From the NCBI GenBank assembly GCA_023935145.1, contig CM043703.1, forward strand, positions 25,629,727 to 25,693,726: DNA of 64,000 nt. Direction: 5' to 3'. Of this stretch, positions 45,947 through 58,142 are shown in pieces. The notes under the pieces were generated by a model that was given only the letters and a program-made list of their open reading frames with translations, made no database searches and was not told the origin of the DNA. This DNA comes from Bretschneidera sinensis. Lineage: Eukaryota > Streptophyta > Magnoliopsida > Brassicales > Akaniaceae. Position 1 is the first letter of the stretch. Each line of letters begins with the position of its first letter. A program made the translations under genes and the position numbers.

Positions 45947-47158
45947 TGTAGACTGAGGTTCCAACCCAAGAGGGGAGTGAATTGGGTTTTTAAAAACTTT
46001 TGCTAATTACTTTCAAGTTTATAAAAACAGTTAAATGCACAAGCGTACAAACAAATAATGTGCTTTAAGTAAAAGATATTAAGGAAGATAAAGTGCAAAC
46101 TCAGTTTATAGTGGTTCGGTAATATTGGATTTGTTTCGACCCTATGTCCACTCTCTTCAAGGAACCTCCTTGAAGTGATCCACTAAAACTTTTAGTCGTA
46201 CGACTTCACGGGTGTTGTACAAACCTTACAATTGATCCCTTCCTCTCAGAAGCTAATCCCTTCCTTGTGGAAGCTTACAAAGAAGTACTTAATTCTAAAC
46301 ACTCTAAGAGTTATTGCAACTCTTTCCCTTTTACAATAAATGTGAGTTGCTGTAAAGTAAATGGTAGAGAGATAGCAATGAATGCTTTTGAAATGAACAA
46401 TTTCTCTCTTTCAAGAAAAAGCTTGAAGAATGGCTCAACAATAAATTTTTCAAAGCTTTTAAGAATTAATAAGTAAACTTATGAATTGAATGTGTAATCT
46501 TGTTGTTTTAAGTGCTCATTGAAGTGGGTTTCTATAGCCTTAAGTTAATATGATGGTTAGACACTGACTTGGTAGGTTTAGTGGATTAAATGTTCAAGCC
46601 CTGCGTCTCAAACGATCATATTGTTGAATTACCAGTCGACTGGGTCTTTGTACTAGTCGACCGGTTCAAATGAGAAATCTCACTTTTAGGCTGTGGGAGA
46701 GTACCAGTCGATTGGGTCCTATGCACCAGTCGACTAGGAACTTTCTGTCCCAGTTTCCAATCGATTAGGTCATTGACACCAATCAACTGGGAACCTTCTG
46801 TCCTATATCCCAGTCGACTGGTAGAAGGAGCCAGTCGACTGGGTTGCCCTTCAACCCAGTTTTTCATGTTTCAAAGCGTTTTTGACTTGGAAGAGTTTGA
46901 ATAAATAGTTTTGTCAAAATTATTTTGTAAAAAGAGTCATAAGACAAGCTACTTACTTGAACATAAGAGATTTACAGTTTGTTTCAATACCTTAATACCT
47001 ATTCTATATCTTATATCTTGTCTTGGTATCTGATACGGGTTGAGTTCTTGCATCTTGATTCTTTGCTGAAAGCTTTTATCGTTTAAACACTTAGATAAAA
47101 CTGTTAGTAAAATTATAGTAGTGTTTTGTCACTATTAAAATTTAGATAAGAGTCAACA
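45947..47158 (-). repeat. CopB2 3' LTR with palindrome array
   Basis: 1212 bp; on the minus strand it starts TGTTGACTCTTATC and ends in the complement of TGTAGACTGAGG. The array at 46632-46842 has eight sites with centres at 46637.5, 46658.5, 46709.5, 46731.5, 46762.5, 46784.5, 46815.5 and 46836.5. Read in element sense the steps are 21, 31, 22, 31, 22, 51 and 21, almost identical to CopB. The TATA position holds TATAGAAA (near 46529-46536, minus). Confidence 0.85.
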
Positions 47159-47847
47159 ATCTCCCTATTTTTTATGATGACAAAACTAATGAGAGAAAAC
47201 AGTTTTAAAAACTAAGTGTTGGTTTTTTTTTTTTTAAAAATGGACAGAGTTTCCTCTGTTTTTGGATAAAACCAACCTGTAAAACAGTTCAAATGCAGTT
47301 TATAAACAACCCAACCAAGCAACTCAAAATAGACTTATATTCAACAAGATCTTCGAGGCAATACTCCCCTTAAATCTATGCTTTATTTAAAGTTTACAGT
47401 GATATTTCTTTGTTTCTCATTTTTCTCCTCCGTTTTAACAACAGTAGAAAAAGGGGTGCGAACTTAAAAAATAAGCAACACAGATATTACGGATAGTAAG
47501 ATTATGCATAAAAAAATTTGTATGCGAAAATTAGGCATTATTCGGAGCTGGGAAGACTTCTTAGGAAGAACTGAAATTTTTCATACCAGCAGAAGTAGTT
47601 AAAGCATATTATGGAGTAAAAAGTATTTAAACCAATTAAACATAGAGTGTAAATTAATGCAAGTATATGAACCATAAGCTAGACATGAAATATAGGCAAC
47701 TATATATGCAAATATCCATACATCATAGGTTTCTAGAAGCCAAATATTGAATATAATAACCGAAATGTATGATAAAGTAATAAATATTCGTGCTAAAATC
47801 AGCTAATAGCTATATAAAACAAAAAAAAAAAGATAACAACTAGTAAC
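47159..47847 (-). other. CopB2 3' noncoding region
   Basis: Homologous to 20293-21177 of CopB (polypurine tract, GGTTTTATCCAAAAACAGAG-like segment), without the (AT)28 run and without the 183-bp duplication. Both are therefore private to CopB. Confidence 0.65.
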
Positions 47848-48035
47848 TCAGCGAGCGGGAGAATCAGAGCCATCTTGAATAAGATCCTGACGCTCAGCTT
47901 AGGAGCCCTCTGTGTGCTCTCGATACAGCTCGAAGTCATCTCGAAGTGAGTGGAAGTCATGATGCACGGAATCAACAGAAGAGCTCAAGCTATGGAACCC
48001 GGGCTGCATGGATGGTTGGAGGCTCGAAATAGCCT
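47848..48035 (-). pseudogene. CopB2 extra ORF, C-terminal piece
   Basis: The minus strand encodes LRDDFELYREHTEGS and QDLIQDGSDSPAR before TGA at 47848-47850, matching the coiled-coil end of the CopB ORF. A stop interrupts after EGS. The piece is cut at 48035 by the Athila-type insertion. Confidence 0.75.
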
Positions 48036-48852
48036 TGTTGTGAGTTTTAATTTACTCGCAAGCGCACGAGTCGTTTGCAGTATAGCGTTGTGCAAGTGCG
48101 AGGTCGAATCCACAGGGAATTGCGTTGTGAAAATATAATTTTTAATCTAAACTAAGTCTATCTTAACCTAGTTCCGAATTTTGAATGATAATTTGTAAAA
48201 TAAATTAAAACTAAATTAAATTGATTTTAAAACTAATAATAAAAAGCACTAAGGTTTCCGAATCCACCCCACCGAAGTTAAGCATACATGTTCTAAAAAT
48301 ATAGCCTATCAAAACATTCTATGAATCCAACTATAAGACAAAAAACAAAGAATATCCCAACTAAACCAAAAGCACCCGATGTATCCGCTCTTAACAAATC
48401 ACAAAAGGGATTCCAATTTAATCGAAAAGCATTCAATGTATCTATCAGATGAAACACAAAGAAAATCCAACAGACAATTTAAACTCAATCAATTATAAGA
48501 TTAACTCAAATAATTGACAGAACATTTATACTAAAAATTGTCAGATTTGTACAAGCAAATCTGAACTACTACGCCAAACAACGGCGGGGCTTCATCTTCA
48601 ACCTTAGCTGAAGAGTCTAGCCACTCATAACTATAAAACTATAATAACAAGTGTTAAACATTTAAACTAAAACAACTGAATATAAAGAAATAAATAAAAA
48701 ACTTTACATGGGAGAAATTCCACTCGCTGACGGGCGGCGCTTCCCCTCGTGGTAGCAATGCCTTCGGGATCCACCAGAATGCTAGCGGACGTCCACCGGT
48801 AAACACCAAAGTGGCTCAGGAATTGTACATTGGATTATGAAGCCAAATGGTG

Positions 48853-48860
48853 TTTATATA
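48853..48860 (-). promoter_or_regulatory. TATA box in the Athila-type LTR (3' copy)
   Basis: TATATAAA on the minus strand, about 56 bp downstream of the last palindrome in element sense. The functional copy in the 5' LTR is at 57066-57073. Confidence 0.7.
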
Positions 48861-48915
48861 GGGGGAGACCCGGAGTAAAACAGGTTGCAGAAACGATGTG
48901 GGATACAGGCCCGTG

Positions 48916-49136
48916 TGCGCTCGATCGCAGTGTGGTGCGATCGATCGCAGGTACGATCGATCGCATGTCTTGTGCGCACGATCTCATGTGCGCTCGATCG
49001 CATGTCTGCTGCGATCGATCGCAAATGCACTGAACTTCAATTATTTCGATGTGGGATGTTGACCATGCGCTCGTTCAAAGGCAGGTGCGCTCGAGCGCTG
49101 GTGCGCTCGATCGCATATCTGTTGCGATCGAGCGCA
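48916..49136 (-). promoter_or_regulatory. Regular GCGATCGATCGC palindrome array in Athila-type U3
   Basis: Ten sites like TGCGATCGATCGCA or TGCGCTCGATCGCA. Centres are at 48922.5, 48942.5, 48958.5, 48979.5, 48995.5, 49016.5, 49072.5, 49092.5, 49108.5 and 49129.5, giving steps of 20, 16, 21, 16, 21, 56, 20, 16 and 21. Spacers are not conserved but their lengths are. The same array is in the other LTR (57129-57349). Confidence 0.85.
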
Positions 49137-49302
49137 ATGTCTCCAGAAGCTTCAAATCAACCTGAAATGCTGCACTTTCTCCACAAAGCTGTAAAAACAC
49201 ACAAAACACAAGAAAAACGTAAAATAAAGTAAAATAATACTAACTAAGAGCATAACAAATATAAGTTAAGGGTCTAAAATATGCAATATTTAAGACTCAT
49301 CA

Positions 49303-50594
49303 AATACCCCCAAACTTATATTTTGCTAGTCCCTTAGCAAAACAAAATAAAAGACTCAATGAAAAACAAAGAACATAAAGATAAAGTCATCACTCATGGT
49401 ATCCAAAAATTTAAGGAGCACACATCACCATGATATTCATTCATAAGCAAGCTTAAAAAGGTAAACCCATCTTCGCAATGAATAGAAATGTTAAAATCTA
49501 ATTACTTACAAAAGGCAGGATAAGGCATCACAAGCTTGAATCAGTGTAAGGTGAATTAGCATATAAAAATGAAGCTTCCAAGTAACTCTAATGTGTAAGG
49601 TCTCCATGTCTCAAGATTCACCGAATTTCCCATCAAAAATGAACGAAAAGGCATAGCTTTTATTTTATTCACTTTTTTTTTTATTATTATTATTAAGGCA
49701 CGGCTATGCTTAGTTCCCTTGAGCTTTCTAATTGACCCATGTAGCGAGTGTTAAGTCAATGACTCCCAAACCAAATGGTTTTAGGGCATTAGGTGTAAAG
49801 ACACCCCTAAGGACTTACTAACTCGAGTCAAAAAGGCTACGAAATTAAACCAACCTTAATATTACCAAGCAAAATTTCACCTTTTGACGTGAACACTCAC
49901 TGCTTACTGAGGCAAGAGGTCCAGTTACTCAGCGAAAAGTTTAATGATAATTTTTTTTTATATATTTTCCTATGCCCAAGAGTTCATCCAACAAGTCATC
50001 CAGTTTCAGTTAAGATAAGGAAAAACACACATTAAAATCACGTGTCATACCTCACATAATTTGTGCTAATGTGCTCGTGTGAGATTAGATCAAACATGTG
50101 AATTCTCAAAATGCCTAAAGTAAGTAACTAAATTTTAAAAATTTATCACCAGATCATGTGTTCAAAATGTTAAGCTCACCAATGACATCACATCACAGAA
50201 AATGTTTAGATCAACCAAAATTTCACGATAACATAAGCATGCATTTATCTCTATGACGAAAAGACAACAAATTAGGATAAAGTGTGTGATGTGTCTCTCA
50301 TACCCCCAAACTTAAATTACACATTGACCCCAATGTGTGACTAATATGGAAAGAGCTGACCTGAGATATGGAGAACTATCTGGACTGGTATAGCTCATAG
50401 CATACCCCCAAACTTGAACTGAAGTACGCTTTGTCCCTGAAAAATAAAAACTGGAAAACAAAAAATACTGGAAACAAACATTAATCATAAAAATGCGAAA
50501 TAATAAATAAACAAAAGAAAAGATAAGCTGTGGGATGCCTCCCATGAGCACTAAGTTTTACGTCTTCAGCTAGACTCTCCCTAGAATACTACAC
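49303..50594 (-). other. Noncoding region between pol and the 3' LTR
   Basis: About 1.3 kb with no ORF, where some Athila elements carry an env-like ORF. The 14-mer AAGTTTGGGGGTAT (minus strand) occurs three times: at the LTR (49304-49317), at 50300-50313 and at 50402-50415. The inner two could act as extra plus-strand primers (inference). Confidence 0.65.
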
Positions 50595-53500
50595 TCAATC
50601 TGAGTAACTAGGATCCTCCAACAGTATCGTCTCAATGTCCGGACTCCTCAACTCTAAGAACGGTTTCAGCCTCTGTCCATTTACCTTGAAAGTATTACCA
50701 TTCTTAGGATCCTCAATCTCGATGGCCCCATGAGGAAAAACCGATCGAATAATGAATGGGCCTGACCATCGGGATTTGAGCTTGCCTGGAAAAAGATGCA
50801 GGCGTGAATTATAAAGAAGAACTCTCTGACCCGGCTCAAAAGCTCGTCTCAAAATATTTTGGTCATGAGTCTTCTTCATTTGTGCTTTGTATGATCGGGC
50901 ACACTCATATGCATCATTCCGCAGCTCCTCCAATTCATTGAGTTGGAGCTTCCGTTGTGAGCCAGCCTTGGAAAGATTGAAATTTAGTTGCTTGACAGCC
51001 CAATACGCACGATGCTCTAATTCAACCGGAATGTGACATGCCTTTCCGTATACAATGTGATAGGGAGACATGCCAATTGGCGTCTTGAAGGCTGTCCGAT
51101 ATGCCCACAGTGCATCCGTCAATCGCAGAGACCAATCCTTTCTAGTAGGGTTCACAGTCTTTTCCAAAATATGTTTGATCTCACGATTTGAGATTTCCAC
51201 TTGACCACTCGTCTGTGGGTGATATGGGGTGGCAACTTTGTGCGTGATACAATATTTCTTCATCAACTGCTCAAAGATCTTGTTGCAAAAGTGCTTACCT
51301 CCATCACTTATGATTGCTCGAGGCGTACCAAAACGAGCAAAAATAGTGTCTTTCAAGAACTGGACCACAACTCTGTGGTCATTGGTTTTGCACGCAACGG
51401 CCTCCACCCACTTGGACAGATAGTCCACAGCAACTATAATGTATAAGTAGCCAAAGGAGTTTGGGAATGGTCCCATGAAATCAATGCCCCACACATCAAA
51501 AATCTCAACAATCAGAATAGGGTTGAGGGGCATCATATTTCTCCTAGAAAGACTCCCTAGCTTTTGGCAACGCTCACAAGATATACAGTAGGTGTGAGAG
51601 TCCCGAAACAGGGTAGGCCAATAAAATCCACACTGCAAAATCTTTGCAGCGGTCTTTTTAGCACTAAAATGGCCTCCACATGCATGATCATGACAAAAGG
51701 CGATGACATTAGATTGGTCATGCTCAGGAATACATCGTCTAATGATCTGATCAGGACAATACTTGAACAGGTAAGGATCGTCCCAAAAAAAGTGTTTTAC
51801 CATGGCCAAAAATTTTGATTTATCTTGCCTCCCCCAATGCAAGGGCATGTGTCCGGTGACAAGATAGTTCACTATGTCAGCAAACCATGGTGCGGGACTG
51901 TGAGCAATGTGCATCAATTGCTCATCAGGAAAGGTCTCAGAAATGGGAGTGGCAGCCTCACTGAATTCCACAATCAATCTAGACAAATGGTCCGCCACCA
52001 CATTTTCCGAACCTTTCTTATCCCGAATCTCAATGTCGAACTCTTGAAGTAGCAAGATCCATCGGATAAGACGAGATTTAGCATCTTTTTTAGAGAAAAG
52101 ATACTTCAATGCAGCATGGTCCGAGTAGATAATGACTTTAGATCCTAACAAGTAGGATCTGAACTTGTCTAGTGCAAAAACGACTGCAAGCAACTCCTTC
52201 TCTGTGGTAGAATAATTGAGTTGTGCGTCGTTTAGAGTTCGACTTGCGTAATAGATAGCATGGGGAAGTTTATCAACACACTGCCCCAAAACAACTCCAA
52301 CAGCATAGTCTGATGCGTCACACATAATCTCAAAAGGCACACCCCAGTTAGGTGGCTGAATAATGGGTGTGGACGTCAGAATTTCCTTCAGATCCCCAAA
52401 TGCTTTCTTACAATCCTCATCAAATAGAAATGGGGCATCTTTTTGCAACAACTTGCACAAGGGCCTGGCGATCTTACTGAAATTCTGGATAAATCGCCTA
52501 TAGAAACCTGCATGGCCCAGAAAAGATCGAACCTCTTTCATCGTACGTGGGGGTGGAAGGCTGGAAATCAAATCCACCTTCGCTTTGTCGACCTCAATCC
52601 CTCGATGAGATACGATATGCCCCAGTACAATTCCTTGCTTAACCATAAAATGGCACTTCTCCCAATTAAGCACCAGGTTCTTCTCCTTGCACCGTACCAA
52701 AACCAAAGAGAGACGGTGCAAGCACTCCTCAAATGTTGAACCGAAGACGGAGAAGTCGTCCATGAAAATCTCCAAGAACCGCTCTACCATGTCAGAGAAT
52801 ATACTAACCATGCACCGCTGAAAAGTGGCAGGTGCATTGTATAACCCAAAGGGCATGTGACGGTAGGCGAAGGTCCCAAAAGGACAGGTAAATGTCGTCT
52901 TCTCCTGATCTTCAGGGTCCACGGGGACCTGGTTATATCCAGAATAACCATCCAAAAAGCAATAATACTCGTGCCCAGCCAAACGCTCCACCATCTGATC
53001 AATAAATGGAAGTGGAAAGTGATCCTTCCTTGTGGCAGTGTTCAGCTTACGGTAGTCTATACACACTCTCCACCCAGACTGCACACGAGTTGGCACCAAC
53101 TCGTCATCCTTATTCTTTACTACCGTTAACCCAGCTCGCTTGGGTACGACATGAATGGGGCTCACCCACTTGCTATCAGAGATGGGATAAATGATCCCTG
53201 CATCTAACAGCTTAATAACCTCTGCCCTTACAACCTCTTGCATAGCAGGGTTGAGCCTTCTTTGCGGCTCCCTCGATGGCTTAGCATCTTCCTCTAAGTG
53301 TATCCTGTGCATCACCATCGAGGGGCTGATTCCTTTAATATCCTCAATGGTCCAGCCGATAGCTTCCTTGTGCTCTCTTAAAACATCTAATAATTTCTCC
53401 TCTTGAGCCTCTCCCAAATCTGAAGCTATTATCACAGGCAAACAGTGTGCTGGACCTAGGAACTTATACTTAAGATTATCCGGTAAAGGCTTAAGTTCCT

Positions 53501-56081
53501 TCTGTTGAGGTTCGGGTGATACCTTCTCCTCCTCCTCCTTGCTTTCTTGAGGATCAGACTCCAAAATGGCATTTACTTCCTCGAGTAACTTATCTAAACC
53601 CAAGTCCTCTCCAAAGTGAGCAAAGCATGCCTCCATGGGATCCTCAATGCTTGATTCATCCACAGTATCCTCAAGAATCTCCTCTATCAAGCATACATCT
53701 CTCATTTCATCATATTCCAGTGGTTGCCTAGTGATATCAAAAATGTTCAACTCCACTGTCATATTTCCGAAGGAGATCTTCATCACCCCTGTCCTACAAT
53801 TGATTAAGGCGTTAGCCGTGGCTAAGAATGGTCGCCCTAGAATCACCGGTATTTGAATCCCTACATTCTGAACCGGTTCTGTGTCAAGCACAATAAAATC
53901 AACGGGGAAATAGAACTTATCCACTTTTATCAAAACATCCTCAACTATCCCCCGTGGTCTTTTCACTGACCTGTCAGCCAATTGAAGCGTCGTGGTTGTG
54001 GGCTTCAATTCTCCTAACCCCAACTGCACATAGACTGAGTAAGGTAGAAGATTCACACTCGCCCCTAGATCCAAAAGGGCCCTCTCAATATGGCTGACTC
54101 CTATTGTGCAAGAGATGGTAGGACACCCCGGGTCCTTATACTTGATAGGTAACTTGCACTGAAGGATTGAACTGACCTGCTCGGTCAAAAATGCCTTTTT
54201 TGGGACATTCGTCCTCCTCTTGATAGTGACCAAGTCCTTTAAAAACTTGGCATATGATGGCACTTGATGGATGGCATCCAAAAATGGGATATTGATATGG
54301 ACTTGCTTGAATACCTCCAGAATTTCTTCATACTTCCCTCCTTTCTTGGGCGCCTGTAATCTCTCGGGGTAGGGCGCTCTAGGTAAAAATGAACTAGGAG
54401 GGTCTTTCTCAGTAGGTGTGGCTGTAGATGGCTCAGCATCTCTCTTCTCTGTGTTGCCACTCCCTTGCCCTTGCTGCATAGCAGGGCTCTCTTCCACTCG
54501 ATTGTCCATTTGTCTCCCAGACCTTAGTGTGACAATCGACTGTACTTGTTCCTCCCCGTGCGTTGGAGTTGATGAACTCTCAACCATAAATTGTCCTTTT
54601 GGGTTTTGCACGGGCTGACTGGGGAACTTTCCTTTCTCTCTCTCACCCAAGTGACTTGCAATTTGCCCTATTTGACTCTCCAGCTTGGCAATTGCTTGGG
54701 TGTTTACCATTGTTGCACTCCTCACATCGCTCATATTTTGGCTAGTCGCCTTCATGAATTCCTTGAGGGTGTCCTCAAGTGATTGAGAAACTGGCGCTGG
54801 TGTTTGAGCGGGTGCATGGTAAGCAGGTGAAGGTGCTGGATGGGCAGAACGACCATGATTAGGAATTTGTGGGGCAAATCCGGGAGGATATTGATTTTGA
54901 GCATGATGAGAGGATCCTCCTTGATTCATTGGTTGGTTCTGCCTCCATGAAAAATTTGGGTGGTTCCGCCACCCTGGATTGTACGTCTCAGAGTACGATC
55001 CATTTGACTGCCTTCGAAAGTCATTGAAAGCATTTACTTGTTCCATAGGATACTCGGCACAAGCCGGCATTGATGGGCAATTCTGTGCTAGATGCATGGG
55101 ACTAGCACAGATGGAACAGCTTTCAACATTGAATGTGTTGGCAGCATTAATGGATTGGCTCACAGTGAGAGCGTCAATCTTCTTAGTGAGGGCATCTAAC
55201 TTTATCCTCAAATCAGCGTCCTCTCGGACCTCATAGATGCCTCCCCTCTTAGGAGCACGAATGGACTTATCTCGACAGCTTGAAAAATCCCACTGCTGTG
55301 AGTTGTCGGACAACTTGTCCAACGCCATATATGCTTCGTCTCCTGTCAGACTCAAGAATGCCCCCCCATTCATAGACTCGATCATGCTACGGTTGGGTTG
55401 AGTCAACCCTTGGTAGAAGAATTGAACGAGTCTCCACTTCTCATATCCATGTGGAGGGCATCTGATCAGTAACTCTTTAAAGCGCTCCCAACTTTCAGAG
55501 AACTTCTCATCCTCGTCCTGAGTGAAAGAGCTAATCTCCTTACGGTACTCATTCACTCTAGACATTGGGAAAAACTTATGGTAAAATTTACTAAGTAGGT
55601 TTTCCCAAGATGTGATAGATCCGGACGTGTTGGAGTCCAACCACGCCCTAGCTCTATCGTGAAGGGAGAAAGGGAAAAGTCGAAGATGGACTGACTCCTC
55701 AGAGAAGTTATGGAATTTGAATGTAGCACAAATGTCTTTGAACTTCTTCACATGACTATAAGGATTTTCAAGATCTAAGCCATGGAATGAGGGTAGGAGT
55801 TGGATAACATGTGGCTTCAAATCAAAGTGTGTGGCATTGGTTGGTGGCAACACTATGCAGGAAGATGAGTTAGTCGCAACGGGTGCGAACAAATCCCTAA
55901 GGGATGTAGTGGAGTCCACGTTCCAAGCTCTAGGTTGCTCTACATGTTCAGGTTGATTAAAATTTTCTCCCATCTCAACAGTCTCTCTCTCAACTAGCGC
56001 TCTTTTCTGTCTCCTAAGAGTTCTTTCTAAGTCGGGATCTAAATGTGTCAAATCTAAGTTCAAGGATCTCCGACCAAGCAT
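50595..56081 (-). CDS. Gag-pol polyprotein, Athila-type Ty3/gypsy
   Basis: One open frame of 1828 codons from ATG at 56081. Gag core is at about residues 110-260 ([38 protein letters not shown]). CCHC knuckle [14 protein letters not shown] near 322. Protease [16 protein letters not shown] near 670. RT has [33 protein letters not shown] and catalytic FMDDFSVFG near 1104. RNase H has [14 protein letters not shown] near 1254. Integrase zinc domain [13 protein letters not shown]...CISCERCQ near 1464. Integrase core aspartates are in GIDFMGPF and ISDGGKHF, glutamate in [10 protein letters not shown]. All catalytic motifs seen are intact. Gag and pol share one frame, so processing must be by protease alone. 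Plus-strand frames here are antisense shadows. Confidence 0.95.
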   Translation of the reverse strand: MLGRRSLNLDLTHLDPDLERTLRRQKRALVERETVEMGENFNQPEHVEQPRAWNVDSTTSLRDLFAPVATNSSSCIVLPPTNATHFDLKPHVIQLLPSFHGLDLENPYSHVKKFKDICATFKFHNFSEESVHLRLFPFSLHDRARAWLDSNTSGSITSWENLLSKFYHKFFPMSRVNEYRKEISSFTQDEDEKFSESWERFKELLIRCPPHGYEKWRLVQFFYQGLTQPNRSMIESMNGGAFLSLTGDEAYMALDKLSDNSQQWDFSSCRDKSIRAPKRGGIYEVREDADLRIKLDALTKKIDALTVSQSINAANTFNVESCSICASPMHLAQNCPSMPACAEYPMEQVNAFNDFRRQSNGSYSETYNPGWRNHPNFSWRQNQPMNQGGSSHHAQNQYPPGFAPQIPNHGRSAHPAPSPAYHAPAQTPAPVSQSLEDTLKEFMKATSQNMSDVRSATMVNTQAIAKLESQIGQIASHLGEREKGKFPSQPVQNPKGQFMVESSSTPTHGEEQVQSIVTLRSGRQMDNRVEESPAMQQGQGSGNTEKRDAEPSTATPTEKDPPSSFLPRAPYPERLQAPKKGGKYEEILEVFKQVHINIPFLDAIHQVPSYAKFLKDLVTIKRRTNVPKKAFLTEQVSSILQCKLPIKYKDPGCPTISCTIGVSHIERALLDLGASVNLLPYSVYVQLGLGELKPTTTTLQLADRSVKRPRGIVEDVLIKVDKFYFPVDFIVLDTEPVQNVGIQIPVILGRPFLATANALINCRTGVMKISFGNMTVELNIFDITRQPLEYDEMRDVCLIEEILEDTVDESSIEDPMEACFAHFGEDLGLDKLLEEVNAILESDPQESKEEEEKVSPEPQQKELKPLPDNLKYKFLGPAHCLPVIIASDLGEAQEEKLLDVLREHKEAIGWTIEDIKGISPSMVMHRIHLEEDAKPSREPQRRLNPAMQEVVRAEVIKLLDAGIIYPISDSKWVSPIHVVPKRAGLTVVKNKDDELVPTRVQSGWRVCIDYRKLNTATRKDHFPLPFIDQMVERLAGHEYYCFLDGYSGYNQVPVDPEDQEKTTFTCPFGTFAYRHMPFGLYNAPATFQRCMVSIFSDMVERFLEIFMDDFSVFGSTFEECLHRLSLVLVRCKEKNLVLNWEKCHFMVKQGIVLGHIVSHRGIEVDKAKVDLISSLPPPRTMKEVRSFLGHAGFYRRFIQNFSKIARPLCKLLQKDAPFLFDEDCKKAFGDLKEILTSTPIIQPPNWGVPFEIMCDASDYAVGVVLGQCVDKLPHAIYYASRTLNDAQLNYSTTEKELLAVVFALDKFRSYLLGSKVIIYSDHAALKYLFSKKDAKSRLIRWILLLQEFDIEIRDKKGSENVVADHLSRLIVEFSEAATPISETFPDEQLMHIAHSPAPWFADIVNYLVTGHMPLHWGRQDKSKFLAMVKHFFWDDPYLFKYCPDQIIRRCIPEHDQSNVIAFCHDHACGGHFSAKKTAAKILQCGFYWPTLFRDSHTYCISCERCQKLGSLSRRNMMPLNPILIVEIFDVWGIDFMGPFPNSFGYLYIIVAVDYLSKWVEAVACKTNDHRVVVQFLKDTIFARFGTPRAIISDGGKHFCNKIFEQLMKKYCITHKVATPYHPQTSGQVEISNREIKHILEKTVNPTRKDWSLRLTDALWAYRTAFKTPIGMSPYHIVYGKACHIPVELEHRAYWAVKQLNFNLSKAGSQRKLQLNELEELRNDAYECARSYKAQMKKTHDQNILRRAFEPGQRVLLYNSRLHLFPGKLKSRWSGPFIIRSVFPHGAIEIEDPKNGNTFKVNGQRLKPFLELRSPDIETILLEDPSYSD

Positions 56082-56224
56082 ACACTATCAGAAAAATAAT
56101 GAGATACTAACCAGCAGAAGCAACAAAATAAAGCAAAAATAATTTTTTTTTTTTTAAACTAATTAAATTAACTAGTAGAAAAATAAAATCAATTCAGACC
56201 AAAAATTTTCACAAACAAAACAAC

Positions 56225-56243
56225 TTCCCCGGCAACGGCGCCA
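56225..56243 (-). other. Primer-binding site, tRNA-Asp type
   Basis: On the minus strand TGGCGCCGTTGCCGGGGAA, six bases inside the 5' LTR. It matches the tRNA-Asp-complementary site typical of Athila/Tat elements. Confidence 0.85.
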
Positions 56244-56249
56244 AAAACT

Positions 56250-57515
56250 TGTTGTGAGTTTTAATTTACTCGCAAGCGCACGAGTCGTTTGCAGTATAGC
56301 GTTGTGCAAGTGCGAGGTCGAATCCACAGGGAATTGCGTTGTGAAAATATAATTTTTAATCTAAACTAAGTCTATCTTAACCTAGTTCCGAATTTTGAAT
56401 GATAATTTGTAAAATAAATTAAAACTAAATTAAATTGATTTTAAAACTAATAATAAAAAGCACTAAGGTTTCCGAATCCACCCCACCGAAGTTAAGCATA
56501 CATGCTCTAAAAATATAGCCTATCAAAACATTCTATGAATCCAACTATAAGACAAAAAACAAAGAATATCCCAACTAAACCAAAAGCACCCGATGTATCC
56601 GCTCTTAACAAATCACAAAGGGATTCCAATTTAATCGAAAAGCATTCAATGTATCCATCAGATGAAACACAAAGAAAATCCAACAGACAATTTAAACTCA
56701 ATCAATTATAAGATTAACTCAAATAATTGACAGAACATTTATACTAAAAATTGTCAGATTTGTACAAGCAAATCTGAACTACTACGCCAAACAACGGCGG
56801 GGCTTCATCTTCAACCTTAGCTGAAGAGTCTAGCCACTCATAACTATAAAACTATAATAACAAGTGTTAAACATTTAAACTAAAACAACTGAATATAAAG
56901 AAATAAATAAAAAACTTTACATGGGAGAAATTCCACTCGCTGACGGGCGGCGCTTCCCCTCGTGGTAGCAATGCCTTCGGGATCCACCAGAATGCTAGCG
57001 GACGTCCACCGGTAAACACCAAAGTGGCTCAGGAATTGTACATTGGATTATGAAGCCAAATGGTGTTTATATAGGGGGAGACCCGGAGTAAAACAGGTTG
57101 CAGAAACGATGTGGGATACAGGCCCGTGTGCGCTCGATCGCAGTGTGGTGCGATCGATCGCAGGTACGATCGATCGCATGTCTTGTGCGCACGATCTCAT
57201 GTGCGCTCGATCGCATGTCTGCTGCGATCGATCGCAAATGCACTGAACTTCAATTATTTCGATGTGGGATGTTGACCATGCGCTCGTTCAAAGGCAGGTG
57301 CGCTCGAGCGCTGGTGCGCTCGATCGCATATCTGTTGCGATCGAGCGCAATGTCTCTAGAAGCTTCAAATCAACCTGAAATGCTGCACTTTCTCCACAAA
57401 GCTGTAAAAACACACAAAACACAAGAAAAACGTAAAATAAAGTAAAATAATACTAACTAAGAGCATAACAAATATAAGTTAAGGGTCTAAAATATGCAAT
57501 ATTTAAGACTCATCA
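56250..57515 (-). repeat. 5' LTR (element sense) of the Athila-type element
   Basis: 1266 bp, near-identical to its partner. It drives the element from TATATAAA at 57066-57073 (minus) with the palindrome array upstream at 57129-57349. Confidence 0.93.
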
Positions 57516-57520
57516 AGCCT

Positions 57521-57887
57521 GTAGTACATCATCATATCCAGCTGACCAGTACTAAAACCACAATGCGGTGGTGCTCAGTCATTAGTGTCCACAGTAGTGG
57601 TAGGGGCTGCATCACCCAGACTCTCATCCTCCTCCTTACTGTTGTCATCCTCTCCAATCCTGATGCTATTCTTGGCCTTGGAGTAGATTATCCCATCTCA
57701 GATCATGCATCCCATCTTCTTCAGAGAAGAGTAGTTGATGATATCTTTGGGGCCGATGTCCTGAGCCTCAGAGATAGGAAAAGGAACTTGAAAGTGCTGG
57801 AGGATGACAGTGATGAGAATCCAATAGGGAAGGCATCCAGAGTCACTAGCTTCGCCATTGATCATGTTGGTGAGCAGTAGGGGGTAG
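57521..57887 (-). pseudogene. CopB2 extra ORF, middle piece
   Basis: The minus strand encodes YPLLLTNMINGEASDSGCLP, YWILITVILQHFQVPFPISE and AQDIGPKDIINYSSLKKMGC, closely matching the CopB ORF (YPLLLANMINGETSDSGFLP). Then comes a degenerate acidic stretch. It is cut by the Athila-type element on the left and CopC on the right. Confidence 0.85.
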
Positions 57888-58142
57888 ATATTTGTTGGTA
57901 TTTGTCTAAGGTTTAAACATGGTTCAAACATGGTTCAAACATGGTTAAGGTTTGAACAGGTCCAAGTATGGTTCAAAGATGGTTAAAGTCTAAACCAAAG
58001 GTGGAGGATCAAAGTTCAGCAAGTTAGAAGGCTGCACACATGTGTGTGCTTCATTTTGGAACAAGGGAAGGCCATACGCACTAGTGTGCACACTTCTGCA
58101 CACAAGCAGAAGGGTATTGTGTGAAGGGGACAGCAACTTAGA

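Larger units (their letters stand above)
48036..49302 (-). repeat. 3' LTR (element sense) of the Athila-type element
   Basis: Plus-strand ends TGTTGTGAG...GACTCATCA. The TATA box is TATATAAA on the minus strand at 48853-48860, and U3 is to its right. The U3 palindrome array is at 48916-49136. The adjacent complement of the polypurine tract is at 49304-49317. Confidence 0.93.
48036..57515 (-). mobile_element. Athila-type Ty3/gypsy element, intact and recent
   Basis: 9480 bp with perfect target duplication AGCCT (48031-48035 and 57516-57520). The LTRs (1267 and 1266 bp) show by eye only three substitutions and one 1-base indel. A single uninterrupted 1828-codon gag-pol ORF, a tRNA-Asp primer site and a polypurine tract are all present. 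No env-like ORF follows pol. It could be active or only recently silenced. Confidence 0.95.

Noticed and set aside
48830..49232. ORFs of 67 and 115 codons (and their twins at 57043-57445) rich in RS/DR motifs
   Set aside because: They are read through the U3 palindrome array; the repeated Arg/Asp/Ser pattern is only GCGATCGATCGC in translation.
51201..55236. Many plus-strand ORFs of 60-100 codons
   Set aside because: Antisense shadows of the intact Athila-type gag-pol frame.
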